Position numbers and translations under genes: made by a program. A DNA stretch of 64,000 nucleotides, from contig NZ_JAQFVG010000314.1 in the NCBI RefSeq assembly GCF_029439455.1, positions 1-64,000 of the forward strand. Direction: 5' to 3'. This DNA is from Caballeronia sp. BR00000012568055. Lineage in GTDB: Bacteria > Pseudomonadota > Gammaproteobacteria > Burkholderiales > Burkholderiaceae. The notes beneath the pieces were generated by a model. That model saw only the letters and a program-made list of their open reading frames with translations, had not been told where the DNA came from and did no database searches. Below are positions 44,546 through 54,672 of this stretch, one piece after another (the stretch's first letter is position 1; the number at the start of each line of letters is the position of its first letter).

Positions 44546-44683
44546 ATGGCGGGACATGAAGCACTGTCCGAAGCAACGAGCCAAGCAACGAGCCAAGCAA
44601 TGAGCCAAGCAATGAGCCAAGCAATGAGCCAAGCAATGAGCCAAGCAATGAGCCAAGCAATGAGCGAGCCCAACCTTTCATGA
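44546..44683 (+). CDS. Upstream ORF with SQAM repeats, stop overlapping the glnE start
   Basis: The ATG at 44546 opens a 45-codon frame: MAGHEALSEATSQATSQAM, continuing as in-frame SQAM repeats, and ending SEPNLS with TGA at 44681-44683. This stop overlaps the glnE ATG (44680-44682) as ATGA, the classic translational-coupling arrangement. glnE itself lacks a clear Shine-Dalgarno. The 12-base unit is a multiple of 3, so copy-number change would not break the frame. Each AAT-type unit supplies another in-frame ATG. Translation is not proven, and the uORF's own ribosome site is weak. Confidence 0.45.
   Translation: MAGHEALSEATSQATSQAMSQAMSQAMSQAMSQAMSQAMSEPNLS
44571..44666 (+). repeat. Eight 12-bp tandem repeats directly upstream of glnE
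   Basis: Units AAGCAACGAGCC (two copies) and AAGCAATGAGCC (five copies, plus a last AAGCAATGAGCG) run without interruption from 44571 to 44666, ending 13 bases before the glnE start codon. The near-identity of copies points to recent slippage expansion; copy number probably varies between strains. Confidence 0.95.
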
Positions 44684-47466
44684 CCGACGAGACTCTCCTC
44701 AGTTCCGATTATTCGAACTACGCATCACGCGCTTACCTGGCGCGTCCCGAACTGGCGGCGAACATCGCTCAATGGCGCGACGCGCCGATCACACGCGAGT
44801 GGATCGAGTCGCGCCTCGATTCGCTTGGCGAACTCTGCACCGAAACCGGCGTGCTGAACGAAGCCGCGCTCAAGACCGCGCTGCGCCGCCTGCGCACCGA
44901 AGTCTTCTGCACGGTGATGGAGCGCGATCTGGCCGGAACCGCGAGCGTCGCCGAAGTCACCGGCGCCATGACCGATCTCGCCGAAGCGACCATTCAGCGC
45001 GCGCTCGCGGTGTTATCGGCGGATCTGGAAGCCTTGTTCGGCGAGCCGCGCGGACCGAACGGCGAACGGCTGACGCTGGGCGTGGTCGGTATGGGCAAGC
45101 TCGGGGGACGCGAGCTTAACGCATCGTCGGATATCGATCTGATATTTATTTATGAAGACGATGGCGAAACCGCTGGCGGCACGCGTTCGCCATTGACCAC
45201 GCAGGAATTCTTCACACGGCTTGGACGGCGGCTGATCGGCGCGCTGGCGGAAATCACGCAGGACGGCTATGTGTTTCGAGTCGATATGCGGCTGCGGCCC
45301 AATGGCGATTCCGGCCCGCTGGTGTGCAGTCTCGGCATGCTCGAAGAGTATTTCTACGTGCAGGGTCGCGAGTGGGAACGCTATGCGTGGATCAAGGGGC
45401 GCGTGGTTTCGGAGCGCGAGAGCGAGTCGGCGCAACGGCTGATCAAACAACTCGAATCGATCGCGACGCCGTTTATCTATCGACGCTATCTCGACTACGG
45501 CGTGATCGCGGCGATCCGCTCGCTGCACTTGCAGATTCGGCAGGAAGCGCGTCGGCGTGCGTCGATGCGTCCCGACAAAGCCGACGATATCAAGCTCGGT
45601 CGCGGCGGTATCCGCGAGATCGAATTCAGTGCGCAGGTATTTCAGTTGATTCGCGGCGGACAAGCAGCGGATTTTCGTATCCGTCCGACGCTTGCCGTGC
45701 TCGCGCGTGCCGCGGCGCATGGGCTGTTGGCGACGTCGGTGTGTGACTCGCTGACGGAGGCGTATTTGTTTTTGCGGACCATCGAGCATCGGCTGCAATA
45801 TCGCAACGACGCGCAAACGCACGCCATGCCGGTCGCGGACGATGAACGTCTGCTGCTCGCCAGGTCGCTCGGTTTTGCCGATTACGCCGCGCTGATGGCG
45901 AAGCTCGATGCGCATCGCAATTTCGTCGAGCAGCAGTTCGACGAGATTTTCGCGGACAAAGTCGGCGGCGAGAACGGCTGCGGCGTTGCGGAAGATTCGG
46001 CGGCATCGCAAATCTGGAGCAGCGCGCTTGCGGACGATTCCGCGCAGGAAGAACTCGGCGCGCGTTTGATGGAACTCGGCTTCGCCAATCCCGCGCCGGT
46101 GCTCGCGCGTCTGACCGCCGTGTGGAATTCGTCGCGCTACAACAGTCTGGCCGAGCACAGCCGCGAGCGCTTCGACGTGGTCGCACAGCGCGCTTTGGAA
46201 GCCGCGCAATCCGTCGATGCCCCGCGCCGTGGCGAGACCATCGCGCGTCTGTTCGATCTGCTCGAAGCCATCGGCAAACGCGGCGCGTATCTCGCGTTGC
46301 TGACGGAATATCCGGCGGCGCTGGAGCGCGTGCTGTCGGTGTTGTCGGGATCGAAATGGGCGTCGGGATATTTGATTCGCCATCCGCAATTGCTCGACGA
46401 ATTACTCGACGATGAAGCCATCGCTAGCCCGTTCGACTGGGAGCAATTCAGGCGTTCGCTGACCGCGCGGCTGACGGCGGCTGAAGATGCGGAACATCAG
46501 ATGGACTTGCTGCGGCATATGCACCAGGCCGAAGTGTTCCGCATTCTGCTGATCGATCTGGCGGGGCATCTGAGCGTCGAACATGTGAGCGATCGTCTCT
46601 CCGAACTCGCGGATGTCGTGCTCGATGTGACCGTGCAAACCGTGTGGAAGCATTTCCCGAAGCGTCATATCGACGTGCCGCGTTTTTCGGTGATTGCGTA
46701 CGGCAAGCTCGGCGGCAAGGAACTCGGGTACGCGTCCGATCTCGACCTGATCTTCCTCTACGACGATCCGCACGATTCCGCTTCGGACATCTACACGTCG
46801 TTCGCGCGCCGCCTGATTACGTGGCTCACCGCCGCGACCGGCGCAGGCACCTTATTCGATGTCGATTTGCGCCTGCGTCCGAACGGCGAATCGGGCCTGC
46901 TGGTGACGGACCTCGATTCGTTCCGCCGCTATCAAATCCGCGAAGGCGATGCCGCGAATACCGCGTGGGTCTGGGAGCATCAGGCGCTGTCACGCGCGCG
47001 TTATTGCGCGGGCGATACGGCCATCGGCGCGGCCTTCGAATCCATCCGCGCCGACGTCCTCACGATGGAACGCGACGCGCCGACGCTCGCACGCGAAGTC
47101 GCCGCGATGCGCGAGAAAGTGGCGGCGGGGCATCCGAATCGCAGCGAACTGTTCGATCTCAAGCACGATCGCGGCGGCATGGTGGATATCGAATTTATCG
47201 TGCAGTACTGGGTATTGTTGCATTCGCGCGAGCATCGGGAATTCGTGCGCAACGCGGGGAATATCACGCTGCTGAAGATCGCGGCGCGTAGCGGGTTAAT
47301 TACCGAAGCGGAGGCCGAGTCGATTGGCGCGGTGTATCGGCACTATCGGAAGTTGCAGCACACGTTGCGGCTCGATGGCATGGAAAAAGCGCGCGTGGTG
47401 CCGGACGTGGTTGAAGGCGAGCGGGAAGCGGTGAAGGCGTTGTGGGCGCGGGTGTTTGGGGAATAA
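44680..47466 (+). CDS. glnE: Glutamine synthetase adenylyltransferase/deadenylylase GlnE
   Basis: 928 residues. It has two nucleotidyltransferase halves: the N-terminal adenylyl-removase with GMGKLGGRELNASSDIDLIFIYE (about 140-162), and the C-terminal adenylyltransferase with AYGKLGGKELGYASDLDLIFLYDD (about 671-694). Both carry the G-x-S/A-D-x-D metal motif. It adds or removes AMP on glutamine synthetase under PII control. The start MTDETLLSSDYSNY is family-like. It overlaps the upstream repeat ORF by 4 bases. Confidence 0.95.
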   Translation: MTDETLLSSDYSNYASRAYLARPELAANIAQWRDAPITREWIESRLDSLGELCTETGVLNEAALKTALRRLRTEVFCTVMERDLAGTASVAEVTGAMTDLAEATIQRALAVLSADLEALFGEPRGPNGERLTLGVVGMGKLGGRELNASSDIDLIFIYEDDGETAGGTRSPLTTQEFFTRLGRRLIGALAEITQDGYVFRVDMRLRPNGDSGPLVCSLGMLEEYFYVQGREWERYAWIKGRVVSERESESAQRLIKQLESIATPFIYRRYLDYGVIAAIRSLHLQIRQEARRRASMRPDKADDIKLGRGGIREIEFSAQVFQLIRGGQAADFRIRPTLAVLARAAAHGLLATSVCDSLTEAYLFLRTIEHRLQYRNDAQTHAMPVADDERLLLARSLGFADYAALMAKLDAHRNFVEQQFDEIFADKVGGENGCGVAEDSAASQIWSSALADDSAQEELGARLMELGFANPAPVLARLTAVWNSSRYNSLAEHSRERFDVVAQRALEAAQSVDAPRRGETIARLFDLLEAIGKRGAYLALLTEYPAALERVLSVLSGSKWASGYLIRHPQLLDELLDDEAIASPFDWEQFRRSLTARLTAAEDAEHQMDLLRHMHQAEVFRILLIDLAGHLSVEHVSDRLSELADVVLDVTVQTVWKHFPKRHIDVPRFSVIAYGKLGGKELGYASDLDLIFLYDDPHDSASDIYTSFARRLITWLTAATGAGTLFDVDLRLRPNGESGLLVTDLDSFRRYQIREGDAANTAWVWEHQALSRARYCAGDTAIGAAFESIRADVLTMERDAPTLAREVAAMREKVAAGHPNRSELFDLKHDRGGMVDIEFIVQYWVLLHSREHREFVRNAGNITLLKIAARSGLITEAEAESIGAVYRHYRKLQHTLRLDGMEKARVVPDVVEGEREAVKALWARVFGE

Positions 47467-47582
47467 GGCATTTCAGAATCCGACGCTTGCGGGTCAAGAT
47501 TTAAGCTTATATAGGTAGTCTGCCTGCTTGCGCTGATGCTGCCGTGCCATACTGAACGATCGTCCGTTTTTAGTGCTCTGTT

Positions 47583-48335
47583 ATGTCCGAACACATCTCA
47601 ATCGCCGTTGCCACGCCCACGCATCGAGGGCTTTTCTCGGCGTCGTATGTCCGTGGCGTGTGGGGGTTGCAAAGCGCGTGTATTCAGCGCGGTATTCCGG
47701 TCGAATTGCTGATCCTTTCCAATCTCACGATGGTGGATCGCGCGCGCAACTTGCTCACGAGTTTCTTTCTGCATCGCACGCAATTCAGCCACATGCTCTT
47801 CCTCGATGACGATATGGGTTTTGTCGTCGAAGATCTGATGCGCATGTTCGAGTGGCCGCAATACGACGTAATCGCGGCCATGTACGGCAGTAAGAATATC
47901 GACTGGGCGCGCGTAAAAGAAGCGGTGCTCAGGCATCCCGAAGTCGATCCATCGCAACTGGCGCAAGTGGCCGGCCGGACCGAAGGCATGTACACCTTTC
48001 TCCGCGATTCCGACCGCGCCGCCGATGCCCTGCATGCGCCCATGCCCGTGAGCGAAATCGGCACCGGTGTGATGCTGATCTCACGTGCTTGCCTGGAAAG
48101 GCTGGTTGCCGCAGGTATTCCGTCGGCGGCGCCGAACGCGGAATCGGACTTTCCGGTGCACGAGTTCTTCCGGCAGAAGGTGATCGACGGCCGGCTCGTC
48201 GGCGAGGACTTCTACTTCTGCAATCTGGTGCGTGAATACGGTGGCACGGTGTATGGATGCGCGTGGCCGCGCATCGTGCATAGCGGACCGTATGATTTTG
48301 TCAGCAACATTCAGGCAATTGAGTCGCTGTCCTGA
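47583..48335 (+). CDS. Glycosyltransferase-like GT-A fold protein
   Basis: 250 residues. The N-terminus 'ISIAVATPTHRGLFSASYVRGV' and the acidic metal-binding-like motif MLFLDDDMGF (71-80) fit a GT-A nucleotide-sugar transferase. 'RNLLTSFFLHRTQFSH' and 'IGTGVMLISRACLERL' are other recognisable blocks. The exact family and substrate are not known. It lies 116 bases after glnE, and its last 25 bases overlap the end of the convergent glycosyltransferase gene on the other strand. Confidence 0.7.
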   Translation: MSEHISIAVATPTHRGLFSASYVRGVWGLQSACIQRGIPVELLILSNLTMVDRARNLLTSFFLHRTQFSHMLFLDDDMGFVVEDLMRMFEWPQYDVIAAMYGSKNIDWARVKEAVLRHPEVDPSQLAQVAGRTEGMYTFLRDSDRAADALHAPMPVSEIGTGVMLISRACLERLVAAGIPSAAPNAESDFPVHEFFRQKVIDGRLVGEDFYFCNLVREYGGTVYGCAWPRIVHSGPYDFVSNIQAIESLS

Positions 48336-49228
48336 CTGCCGAGCAAGCTCTCGATAATCCGTTGCTTGAGCATGCTCGCCTCCTGAAAGCGCGCGTTATG
48401 GTCGAGTACGCGCGCGAACAGCATGGCTTGATCGATCGTGGTGATTTCTTGCGGCTTCAGCCCATCGATCCGCGCGCGATCCGCATATCGCCAGTAAAAA
48501 TCGCCGACGCTTGGATTGCACCATTTGTGCCACGGCTTCACGCTATCGACGAAATGGAGCACGGCCAATCCGCTTTCCGATAACACGCTGTCGAATTGTG
48601 CTTCGGTGATATCGAACGCGGAAATTTGCCGGTTCCATTTCACGTCGAGCGTAATTTTTCTGCCTTCCGCATATTTATTAATCACGCATTGATCCGGCCA
48701 CGCCAATTCATTCTCGTATTCGCAATAGATGGCCTTGGCTTTCTCGAGCATGTTGTCGTTTCGAAGCGCGTCGAGATTCATCAGCAACATGCCGGAATTC
48801 AGATACGGATCGCCGCATTGTCGCGGAACTCTGCTTGATTGCGCGCCGGCCGGATCGGGGACGCCGGCCAATAGATTGTTTCCGAGATCGACGGCGTGCA
48901 GCGCGGCGAGGTCGGATAGAACCAGCGTGTCTGCATCGAGATAAATGGCGCGCGGTTCGTGAATCAAAGACGGAATCAGCAACCGGAGATACATCGCTTG
49001 CGAAAAGTGATGCGATGCTTTCCATGCGCTGAATTCGCCGGGCTCAACCGGCCGCAATTCGACTTCCACTTCGAGATTCGCAGCAACTGGCGCGATGTGC
49101 TCCAGGTCATCGGCTGGAATGACCCAGACAATCCGCAATGCCGAACGGGAATGAAGCGCGAGCGAATACGTGGAAACCGCAGCGTAATGCGCGTAATTCC
49201 GATCAAACGAATAAACCACCGTAATCAT
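48311..49228 (-). CDS. Glycosyltransferase family 8 protein
   Basis: 305 residues from the ATG at 49228. GT8 signatures: IYLDADTLVLSDL (metal-binding DxD at 98-100), PYLNSGMLLMNLDAL (about 141-155) and 'VLHFVDSVKPWHKWC' near the C-terminus. These retaining enzymes transfer glucose or galactose onto LPS core or similar glycans. It lies 26 bases after recN on the same strand, so it may be co-transcribed with nadK-recN although functionally unrelated. Its 3' end overlaps the converging 47583 gene by 25 bases. Confidence 0.85.
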   Translation of the reverse strand: MITVVYSFDRNYAHYAAVSTYSLALHSRSALRIVWVIPADDLEHIAPVAANLEVEVELRPVEPGEFSAWKASHHFSQAMYLRLLIPSLIHEPRAIYLDADTLVLSDLAALHAVDLGNNLLAGVPDPAGAQSSRVPRQCGDPYLNSGMLLMNLDALRNDNMLEKAKAIYCEYENELAWPDQCVINKYAEGRKITLDVKWNRQISAFDITEAQFDSVLSESGLAVLHFVDSVKPWHKWCNPSVGDFYWRYADRARIDGLKPQEITTIDQAMLFARVLDHNARFQEASMLKQRIIESLLGSQDSDSIA

Positions 49229-49254
49229 GTGATTCCGATATAACCGTGGCGCGA

Positions 49255-50907
49255 TCACGCCGCCAGCATTTCCTTCGCATGCTTGCGCGTGGTCGCGGTA
49301 ATTTCCAACCCGCCAAGCATCCGCGCCACTTCTTCGATGCGCTTCGACTTATCCAGCGGCGTGACGCTGCTGACCGTGCCGCCCGCATCGTCCGATGCTT
49401 TGGCCACCTGAAAATGCTGATCGCCGCGCGCGGCCACCTGTGGCAAATGCGTGACGCACAGCACTTGCCGGTCACGCCCGAGTTGATGCAGAAGACGCCC
49501 GACCACTTCCGCCACGCCACCGCCGATACCCGTATCCACTTCGTCGAAGATCAGCGTGGGCGTGGGACTCGCGGTGCTCGCGATCACGGCGAGCGCGAGA
49601 CTGATCCGCGCCAGTTCGCCGCCTGACGCGACTTTGGCCAGCGGTCGCAACGCCACGCCCGCGTGACCCGCGACGCGGAATTCGATCTGCTCTAATCCAT
49701 TCGCGCCGCCCTCGCTGAGCGGCACGAGCGCGACGTCGAAACTGCCGCCTGCCATCGACAATTCCTGCATGCCTTCGGTGACGGCTTTCGACAGCGCTTT
49801 TGCTGCTTTGGCGCGTGCCTTCGATAGCGTTTTCGCTTCCTTGTCGTAGGCGTTACGCGCTTTCTCTGCCGCGGCGTTCAACGCATCCAGATCGGCGGCG
49901 GCATCGAGTTCGGCGAGTTGACGGCGGCGCGCTTCGTGTTCCTCGGGCAGCGTTTCCGGCTGAAGGCGGAATTTGCGCGCCGTCGAATGCAGTTGCTCCA
50001 TGCGCTTTTCGACTTGCGCGAGACGGTCCGGATCGAGTTCCAGACGCTGTGCATAGTGCGACAGCGAATACGACGCTTCCTGTAACTGAATTTCCGCTGG
50101 CTCCAAAGCAGCAAGCACATCGTTCAAGGCGGGATCGATATCAGCTAGGCCGCGCAGCTTCGAAATGATCGCGCCGAGTTGCGAAATCATCGCTTCATCG
50201 GATTCGGAGAGCGCGCCGAGCGCAGCTTGCACGCCATCGATCAGACTCGCCGAATGCGACAGCCGATGATGCTCCGCGCTCACTTCTTCCCACTCGCCCG
50301 TTTGCGGTGCGAGCTTGTCGAATTCGCTCAATTGCCACGCGAGACGTTCGCGTTCCAGTTGCAGTTCGCGGTCGCGGCTTTGCGCTTCGTCCACCGCGTG
50401 TTGCGCGTCGCGCCACGTGCGCCATGCGCGATTCACCGTGTTCGCGGTATCGAGCAAACCGGCGTGTGTATCGAACAATTCGCGTTGGGCGTCGGGGCGC
50501 ATCAGCAATTGATGCGCGTGCTGGCCGTGGATATCGACGAGCATTTCGCCGACTTCGCGTAATTGCGTGAGCGTAGCCGGCGTGCCGTTGATAAACGCCC
50601 GCGAACGTCCGCCCGAATCGATGACCCGGCGCAGCATCACCAGATCGCCGTCCTGCGATAACGCGTGTTCTTCGAGCCAGCGCGTCACTTGCTCGTGCGT
50701 CGAAAACTCCGCGGTGATGTCGGCGCGCGGCTGGCCGGTGCGTACCACGCTTGCGTCGCCACGTGCGCCTAAGGTGAGCGCGAGGGCATCGATCAAAATG
50801 GATTTGCCTGCGCCGGTTTCACCCGAAAAAACCGTAAAACCGGAATCAAACTCGATATCCAGCGTGGCAACAATGACGAAGTCTCGAATCGACAGATGAC
50901 GGAGCAT
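49255..50907 (-). CDS. recN: DNA repair protein RecN
   Basis: 550 residues. SMC-like: the Walker A motif GETGAGKS is near residue 30, two helical coiled-coil stretches fill the middle (about 150-370), and 'KVASGGELARISLALAV' (ABC signature) and 'LIFDEVDTGIGGGVAEVVGRLL' (Walker B) lie near the end. It supports double-strand break repair. It follows nadK by 33 bases; hrcA-nadK-recN clustering is common in beta-proteobacteria. Confidence 0.96.
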   Translation of the reverse strand: MLRHLSIRDFVIVATLDIEFDSGFTVFSGETGAGKSILIDALALTLGARGDASVVRTGQPRADITAEFSTHEQVTRWLEEHALSQDGDLVMLRRVIDSGGRSRAFINGTPATLTQLREVGEMLVDIHGQHAHQLLMRPDAQRELFDTHAGLLDTANTVNRAWRTWRDAQHAVDEAQSRDRELQLERERLAWQLSEFDKLAPQTGEWEEVSAEHHRLSHSASLIDGVQAALGALSESDEAMISQLGAIISKLRGLADIDPALNDVLAALEPAEIQLQEASYSLSHYAQRLELDPDRLAQVEKRMEQLHSTARKFRLQPETLPEEHEARRRQLAELDAAADLDALNAAAEKARNAYDKEAKTLSKARAKAAKALSKAVTEGMQELSMAGGSFDVALVPLSEGGANGLEQIEFRVAGHAGVALRPLAKVASGGELARISLALAVIASTASPTPTLIFDEVDTGIGGGVAEVVGRLLHQLGRDRQVLCVTHLPQVAARGDQHFQVAKASDDAGGTVSSVTPLDKSKRIEEVARMLGGLEITATTRKHAKEMLAA

Positions 50908-50940
50908 GGACGCGTAGGAAAGGGAATTCGGATGAACGAA

Positions 50941-51834
50941 TCAGCCGGCCGTGTCTTGCGACGGATGCTCGTTCCAATGCAGTTTCTTGCGCAGCGTGGC
51001 GTACGTGCTGTAGCCGACCGGATGCAGCACCGGCACGGTATGCCGCGAACGCCGCACTTCGATTGAATCGTTCAGTTCGACGGCGGTGAACGACTGCATG
51101 TCGAAGTTCACGTTGACGTCGCGCCCGCCGATGATCTGAATGGTCACCTTGGAGTCGTCGGGCAGCACGATCGGCCGGTTGGAGAGCGAATGCGGCGCGA
51201 TCGGCACCAGCACGAAGCCCTGCAATTGTGGATGCAGAATCGGTCCCGCCGATGACAGCGCGTACGCCGTCGAACCCGTGGGCGTGGCAACGATCAGCCC
51301 GTCCGAGCGCTGGTTGTACATAAAGTGGCCGTCCACCGAGACGCGCAGTTCCGCCATGCCCGAAAAACCGCTGCGGTTAACGACGACGTCGTTGAAGGCG
51401 AGCGCGTGGTAGATCGGTTTGTCGTCCCGCACGATGCGCGCTTCGAGCAGCGTGCGTTCTTCGCGTTCGAATTGGCCGCCGAGCATAAGCAGGACGATTT
51501 CGCGCATATCGGCGAGCGCAATGTCGGTGATAAAGCCGAGCCGCCCGTGATTCACGCCGATCAGCGGCGTCTTGTATGGCGCAAGCTGGCGTCCGACGCC
51601 GAGCATGGTGCCGTCGCCGCCGAGCACGACGGCCACATCCGCGCGCGCGCCGATTTCCGCCACCGACAGCGCCGGGTAATCACTGACGCCGACATCCTTG
51701 GCCGTGCCCGCTTCGAACACGACTTCGAAGCCTTCTTTCGCAATGAGATCGGCGAGCGAGCGCAACGGCGCTTCGATGCCCGGTGTGTTGGTGCGCCCGA
51801 CGAGCGCGACGGTCTTGAATTGGCCAATTTCCAT
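50941..51834 (-). CDS. nadK: NAD kinase
   Basis: 297 residues from the ATG at 51834. The catalytic GGDGTML loop ('[16 protein letters not shown]') and the NNE/D-type and '[19 protein letters not shown]' motifs are intact. It makes NADP+ from NAD+. The frame is open 19 codons further upstream, but [14 protein letters not shown] is the usual start. It is divergent from hrcA across 185 bases. Confidence 0.96.
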   Translation of the reverse strand: MEIGQFKTVALVGRTNTPGIEAPLRSLADLIAKEGFEVVFEAGTAKDVGVSDYPALSVAEIGARADVAVVLGGDGTMLGVGRQLAPYKTPLIGVNHGRLGFITDIALADMREIVLLMLGGQFEREERTLLEARIVRDDKPIYHALAFNDVVVNRSGFSGMAELRVSVDGHFMYNQRSDGLIVATPTGSTAYALSSAGPILHPQLQGFVLVPIAPHSLSNRPIVLPDDSKVTIQIIGGRDVNVNFDMQSFTAVELNDSIEVRRSRHTVPVLHPVGYSTYATLRKKLHWNEHPSQDTAG

Positions 51835-52019
51835 GCCGGCATTACACCATAGGTAAAAGCCTAAATGAACCTCGAGCGATGCCTGACGCACACGCCGTCA
51901 TCCGATGCGCGGGCACGCCCGTTGTTTCTGGCTAGAATGGAACGAACGATCAACTCCGCGCAGCTCGTGAAGAACGGCCTGGCGCGCCGCTTCCGGACCC
52001 GTTGCGTTAAACTTTGCCC

Positions 52020-53036
52020 ATGCTAGACCCACGTGCACAAACCCTCCTCAAGACACTGATCGAGCGATACATCGCCGAAGGTCAGCCGGTCGGTTCGCGC
52101 ACGTTATCACGGCATTCCGGGCTGGAGCTGAGCCCCGCGACCATCCGCAACGTCATGTCCGATCTCGAGGACCTCGGGCTGGTCGCAAGTCCGCACACTT
52201 CCGCCGGGCGCATTCCCACGCCGCGTGGGTATCGACTGTTCGTCGATACCATGCTGACCGTCGAAGCGCCGCGCGACGAAGCCATGACCACGGCAGTCAA
52301 GACGCGTCTGCAAGGCGAGGAGCCGCAGAAGATCGTCGCGGCGGCCGCCAGCGTGCTCTCCAGTCTGTCCTCGTTCGCGGGCGTCATCCTCACGCCGCGC
52401 CGTAGTCACATGTTCAAGCAGATCGAGTTCATGCGGCTGTCGGACAAGCGTATTCTGCTCATCATCGTCACACCGGAAGGCGACGTGCAGAACCGGATGA
52501 TGGCCACCCAGCGCGATTATTCGCCCTCGCAGCTCACCGAAGCGTCCAACTATATCAACGCGCATTTCGCGGGCCTGTCCTTTGACGAAGTACGCCGCCG
52601 ACTGCGCGAGGAAATCGATCAGTTGCGCGGTGACATGACCGCGCTGATGCAGGCGGCAGTCGTCGCCAGCACCGCCGAGACCGATCCCGGCGAGACCGTT
52701 TTGATTTCCGGCGAGCGCAATCTGCTCGAAGTCGCGGACCTTTCGTCCGATATGGCGCGGCTGCGCAAACTGTTCGATTTGTTCGATCAAAAAACTAGCC
52801 TCCTGCAATTGCTGGATGTGTCGAGTCACGCGCAGGGCGTGCAGATCTTCATCGGCGGAGAATCGAATCTCGTGCCGATCGAAGAAATGAGCGTGGTGAC
52901 CGCGCCATACGAAGTGAACGGCAAGATCGTCGGCACGCTCGGCGTGATCGGGCCGACGCGCATGGCGTACAACCGCGTCATTCCGATCGTCGATATCACC
53001 GCGCGTCTGCTGTCGATGTCGCTCAGCAGTCAATGA
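52020..53036 (+). CDS. hrcA: Heat-shock repressor HrcA
   Basis: 338 residues. The winged-helix N-terminus '[29 protein letters not shown]' and '[38 protein letters not shown]' are diagnostic; the C-terminal GAF-like domain follows. HrcA binds CIRCE operators and represses chaperone genes, usually groESL. No CIRCE element (TTAGCACTC-N9-GAGTGCTAA) was found by eye near grpE or dnaK in this window, so its targets are likely elsewhere. Confidence 0.95.
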   Translation: MLDPRAQTLLKTLIERYIAEGQPVGSRTLSRHSGLELSPATIRNVMSDLEDLGLVASPHTSAGRIPTPRGYRLFVDTMLTVEAPRDEAMTTAVKTRLQGEEPQKIVAAAASVLSSLSSFAGVILTPRRSHMFKQIEFMRLSDKRILLIIVTPEGDVQNRMMATQRDYSPSQLTEASNYINAHFAGLSFDEVRRRLREEIDQLRGDMTALMQAAVVASTAETDPGETVLISGERNLLEVADLSSDMARLRKLFDLFDQKTSLLQLLDVSSHAQGVQIFIGGESNLVPIEEMSVVTAPYEVNGKIVGTLGVIGPTRMAYNRVIPIVDITARLLSMSLSSQ

Positions 53037-53171
53037 GCGGTCAATAAGGCATTTATCTTGCAGCCTGGCGCAATCGCGCGCCACTAGGCCGTTCGGCTAA
53101 TGATGCGGTTTTCGGCGCGTCGCTATAATGGTTTTCACTTTATCGACGACACCGCGCGGCGGCCTTCCTTT

Positions 53172-54239
53172 ATGCGTTTCGACCTCGAGTTGCCTTCGCA
53201 GCCTAGCGCTTCCCATCGCGTGGCCGTGCTGCTGATCAACCTCGGCACGCCGGACGCGCCCACGCCGCGAGCGGTGCGCAAATATCTCGCGCAGTTTCTA
53301 TCCGATCCGCGTGTGGTCGAAATTCCCGCGCTCGTCTGGCAGATCATTTTGCGCGGCGCGATTCTGCCGTTCCGCAGCCGCGCATCGGCGAAAAAATATG
53401 CGCAGGTGTGGATGCCGGAAGGCTCGCCTTTGCGCGTCTACACCGAAAAACAGGTCGATGGCTTGCGGCGGCTGTTCGCGGCCAACGACTATCAGGTGAT
53501 CGTCGAATACGCGATGCGTTACGGCACGCCGGGCATCGGCGCGATGCTCAATCAGTTGAAGCTCGAAGGCGCGGACCGCATTCTGCTGCTGCCGATGTAT
53601 CCGCAATACTCGTCGTCCACCACCGCGACCGCGTTCGACGACGCCTTCACCGCGCTCAAGCGCGTCCGCACGCAGCCCGAAATCCGCACGATTCGCCATT
53701 ACGCCGACCATCCCGCCTACATTTCCGCGCTCGCCGATCACGTTCGCGATTACTGGAAACATCACGGCGCGCCGGATTTCGCGGCGGGCGACAAACTCGT
53801 GTTGAGTTTTCACGGCGTGCCCAAACGTACGATGGACCTGGGCGATCCGTATCACGATCAATGTCAGATCACTGGCGCGCTGCTGGCCACGGCGCTCAAT
53901 TTGTCGCCGGTGGAATGCCGCGTCACGTTTCAATCGCGATTCGGCCGCGCGGAGTGGCTTCAGCCGTACACCGCGCCGACGCTCGCGGAACTCGGCGCGG
54001 GCGGCGTGTCGCGCGTGGACGTGTTTTGTCCCGGCTTCACGGCGGATTGTCTGGAAACGATCGAGGAAATCGGCATCGAAGTGCGCGACGAGTTCCTTAA
54101 GGCGGGTGGCAAGCATTTCCATCGCATTCCTTGCGTGAACGCGTCGCCGGTGTGGATCAAGGCGCTGGGGGAGATCGCAGCGCAGCATTTGCAGGGCTGG
54201 CCGGTGCATGCGCCGCAGCCGCTGACGGTGGCCGCGTGA
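53172..54239 (+). CDS. hemH: Ferrochelatase
   Basis: 355 residues from the ATG at 53172. HemH inserts Fe2+ into protoporphyrin IX, the last step of haem synthesis. Key parts are '[27 protein letters not shown]', '[19 protein letters not shown]', the catalytic His in [12 protein letters not shown], and '[17 protein letters not shown]' with the catalytic Glu. A TATAAT hexamer lies at 53124-53129. It is followed after 25 bases by hslR. Confidence 0.96.
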   Translation: MRFDLELPSQPSASHRVAVLLINLGTPDAPTPRAVRKYLAQFLSDPRVVEIPALVWQIILRGAILPFRSRASAKKYAQVWMPEGSPLRVYTEKQVDGLRRLFAANDYQVIVEYAMRYGTPGIGAMLNQLKLEGADRILLLPMYPQYSSSTTATAFDDAFTALKRVRTQPEIRTIRHYADHPAYISALADHVRDYWKHHGAPDFAAGDKLVLSFHGVPKRTMDLGDPYHDQCQITGALLATALNLSPVECRVTFQSRFGRAEWLQPYTAPTLAELGAGGVSRVDVFCPGFTADCLETIEEIGIEVRDEFLKAGGKHFHRIPCVNASPVWIKALGEIAAQHLQGWPVHAPQPLTVAA

Positions 54240-54264
54240 GCATCGAATAATTGAGCAGTCACGG

Positions 54265-54672
54265 ATGAACTACAAGATTTCGACGGAACCCGGTGCGCGT
54301 TTGCGTATCGATAAGTGGTTGTGGGCGGCGCGCTTTTTCAAGACGCGCTCGCTCGCCAGCGACGCGGTGGAGAAAGGCCGCGTGAAGATCGGCGGCGCGA
54401 ATGTGAAGCCGTCCAAGGACGTGCGCGTAGGCGATATCGTGGAAATTGATATCGAGCGGATTGTCTGGCAGGTCGAAGTGCTCGGCCTGTGCGATGTGCG
54501 CGGGCCCGCGCCGGTCGCGCAGACGCTTTACGCCGAAACGGAGGACGGACGCGCCAAACGCATGGCCGAAGCCGAGCGCCGCAAGACGTTCCGCGAGCCC
54601 GCAGCCGGCATGCAGGGCAGGCCGACCAAGCGGGACCGCCGCGTTATCGACAAATTTTCAGGTTCGGATTGA
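54265..54672 (+). CDS. hslR: Ribosome-associated heat-shock protein Hsp15 (S4 domain)
   Basis: 135 residues. An S4 RNA-binding domain occupies about residues 11-60 ('LRIDKWLWAARFFKTRSLASDAVEKGRVKIGG'); a basic C-terminal tail follows. Hsp15 binds stalled 50S subunits carrying nascent chains after heat shock and helps recycle them. Its position between hemH and grpE-dnaK-dnaJ suits a heat-shock role. A small minus-strand ORF overlaps its last 29 bases. Confidence 0.95.
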   Translation: MNYKISTEPGARLRIDKWLWAARFFKTRSLASDAVEKGRVKIGGANVKPSKDVRVGDIVEIDIERIVWQVEVLGLCDVRGPAPVAQTLYAETEDGRAKRMAEAERRKTFREPAAGMQGRPTKRDRRVIDKFSGSD

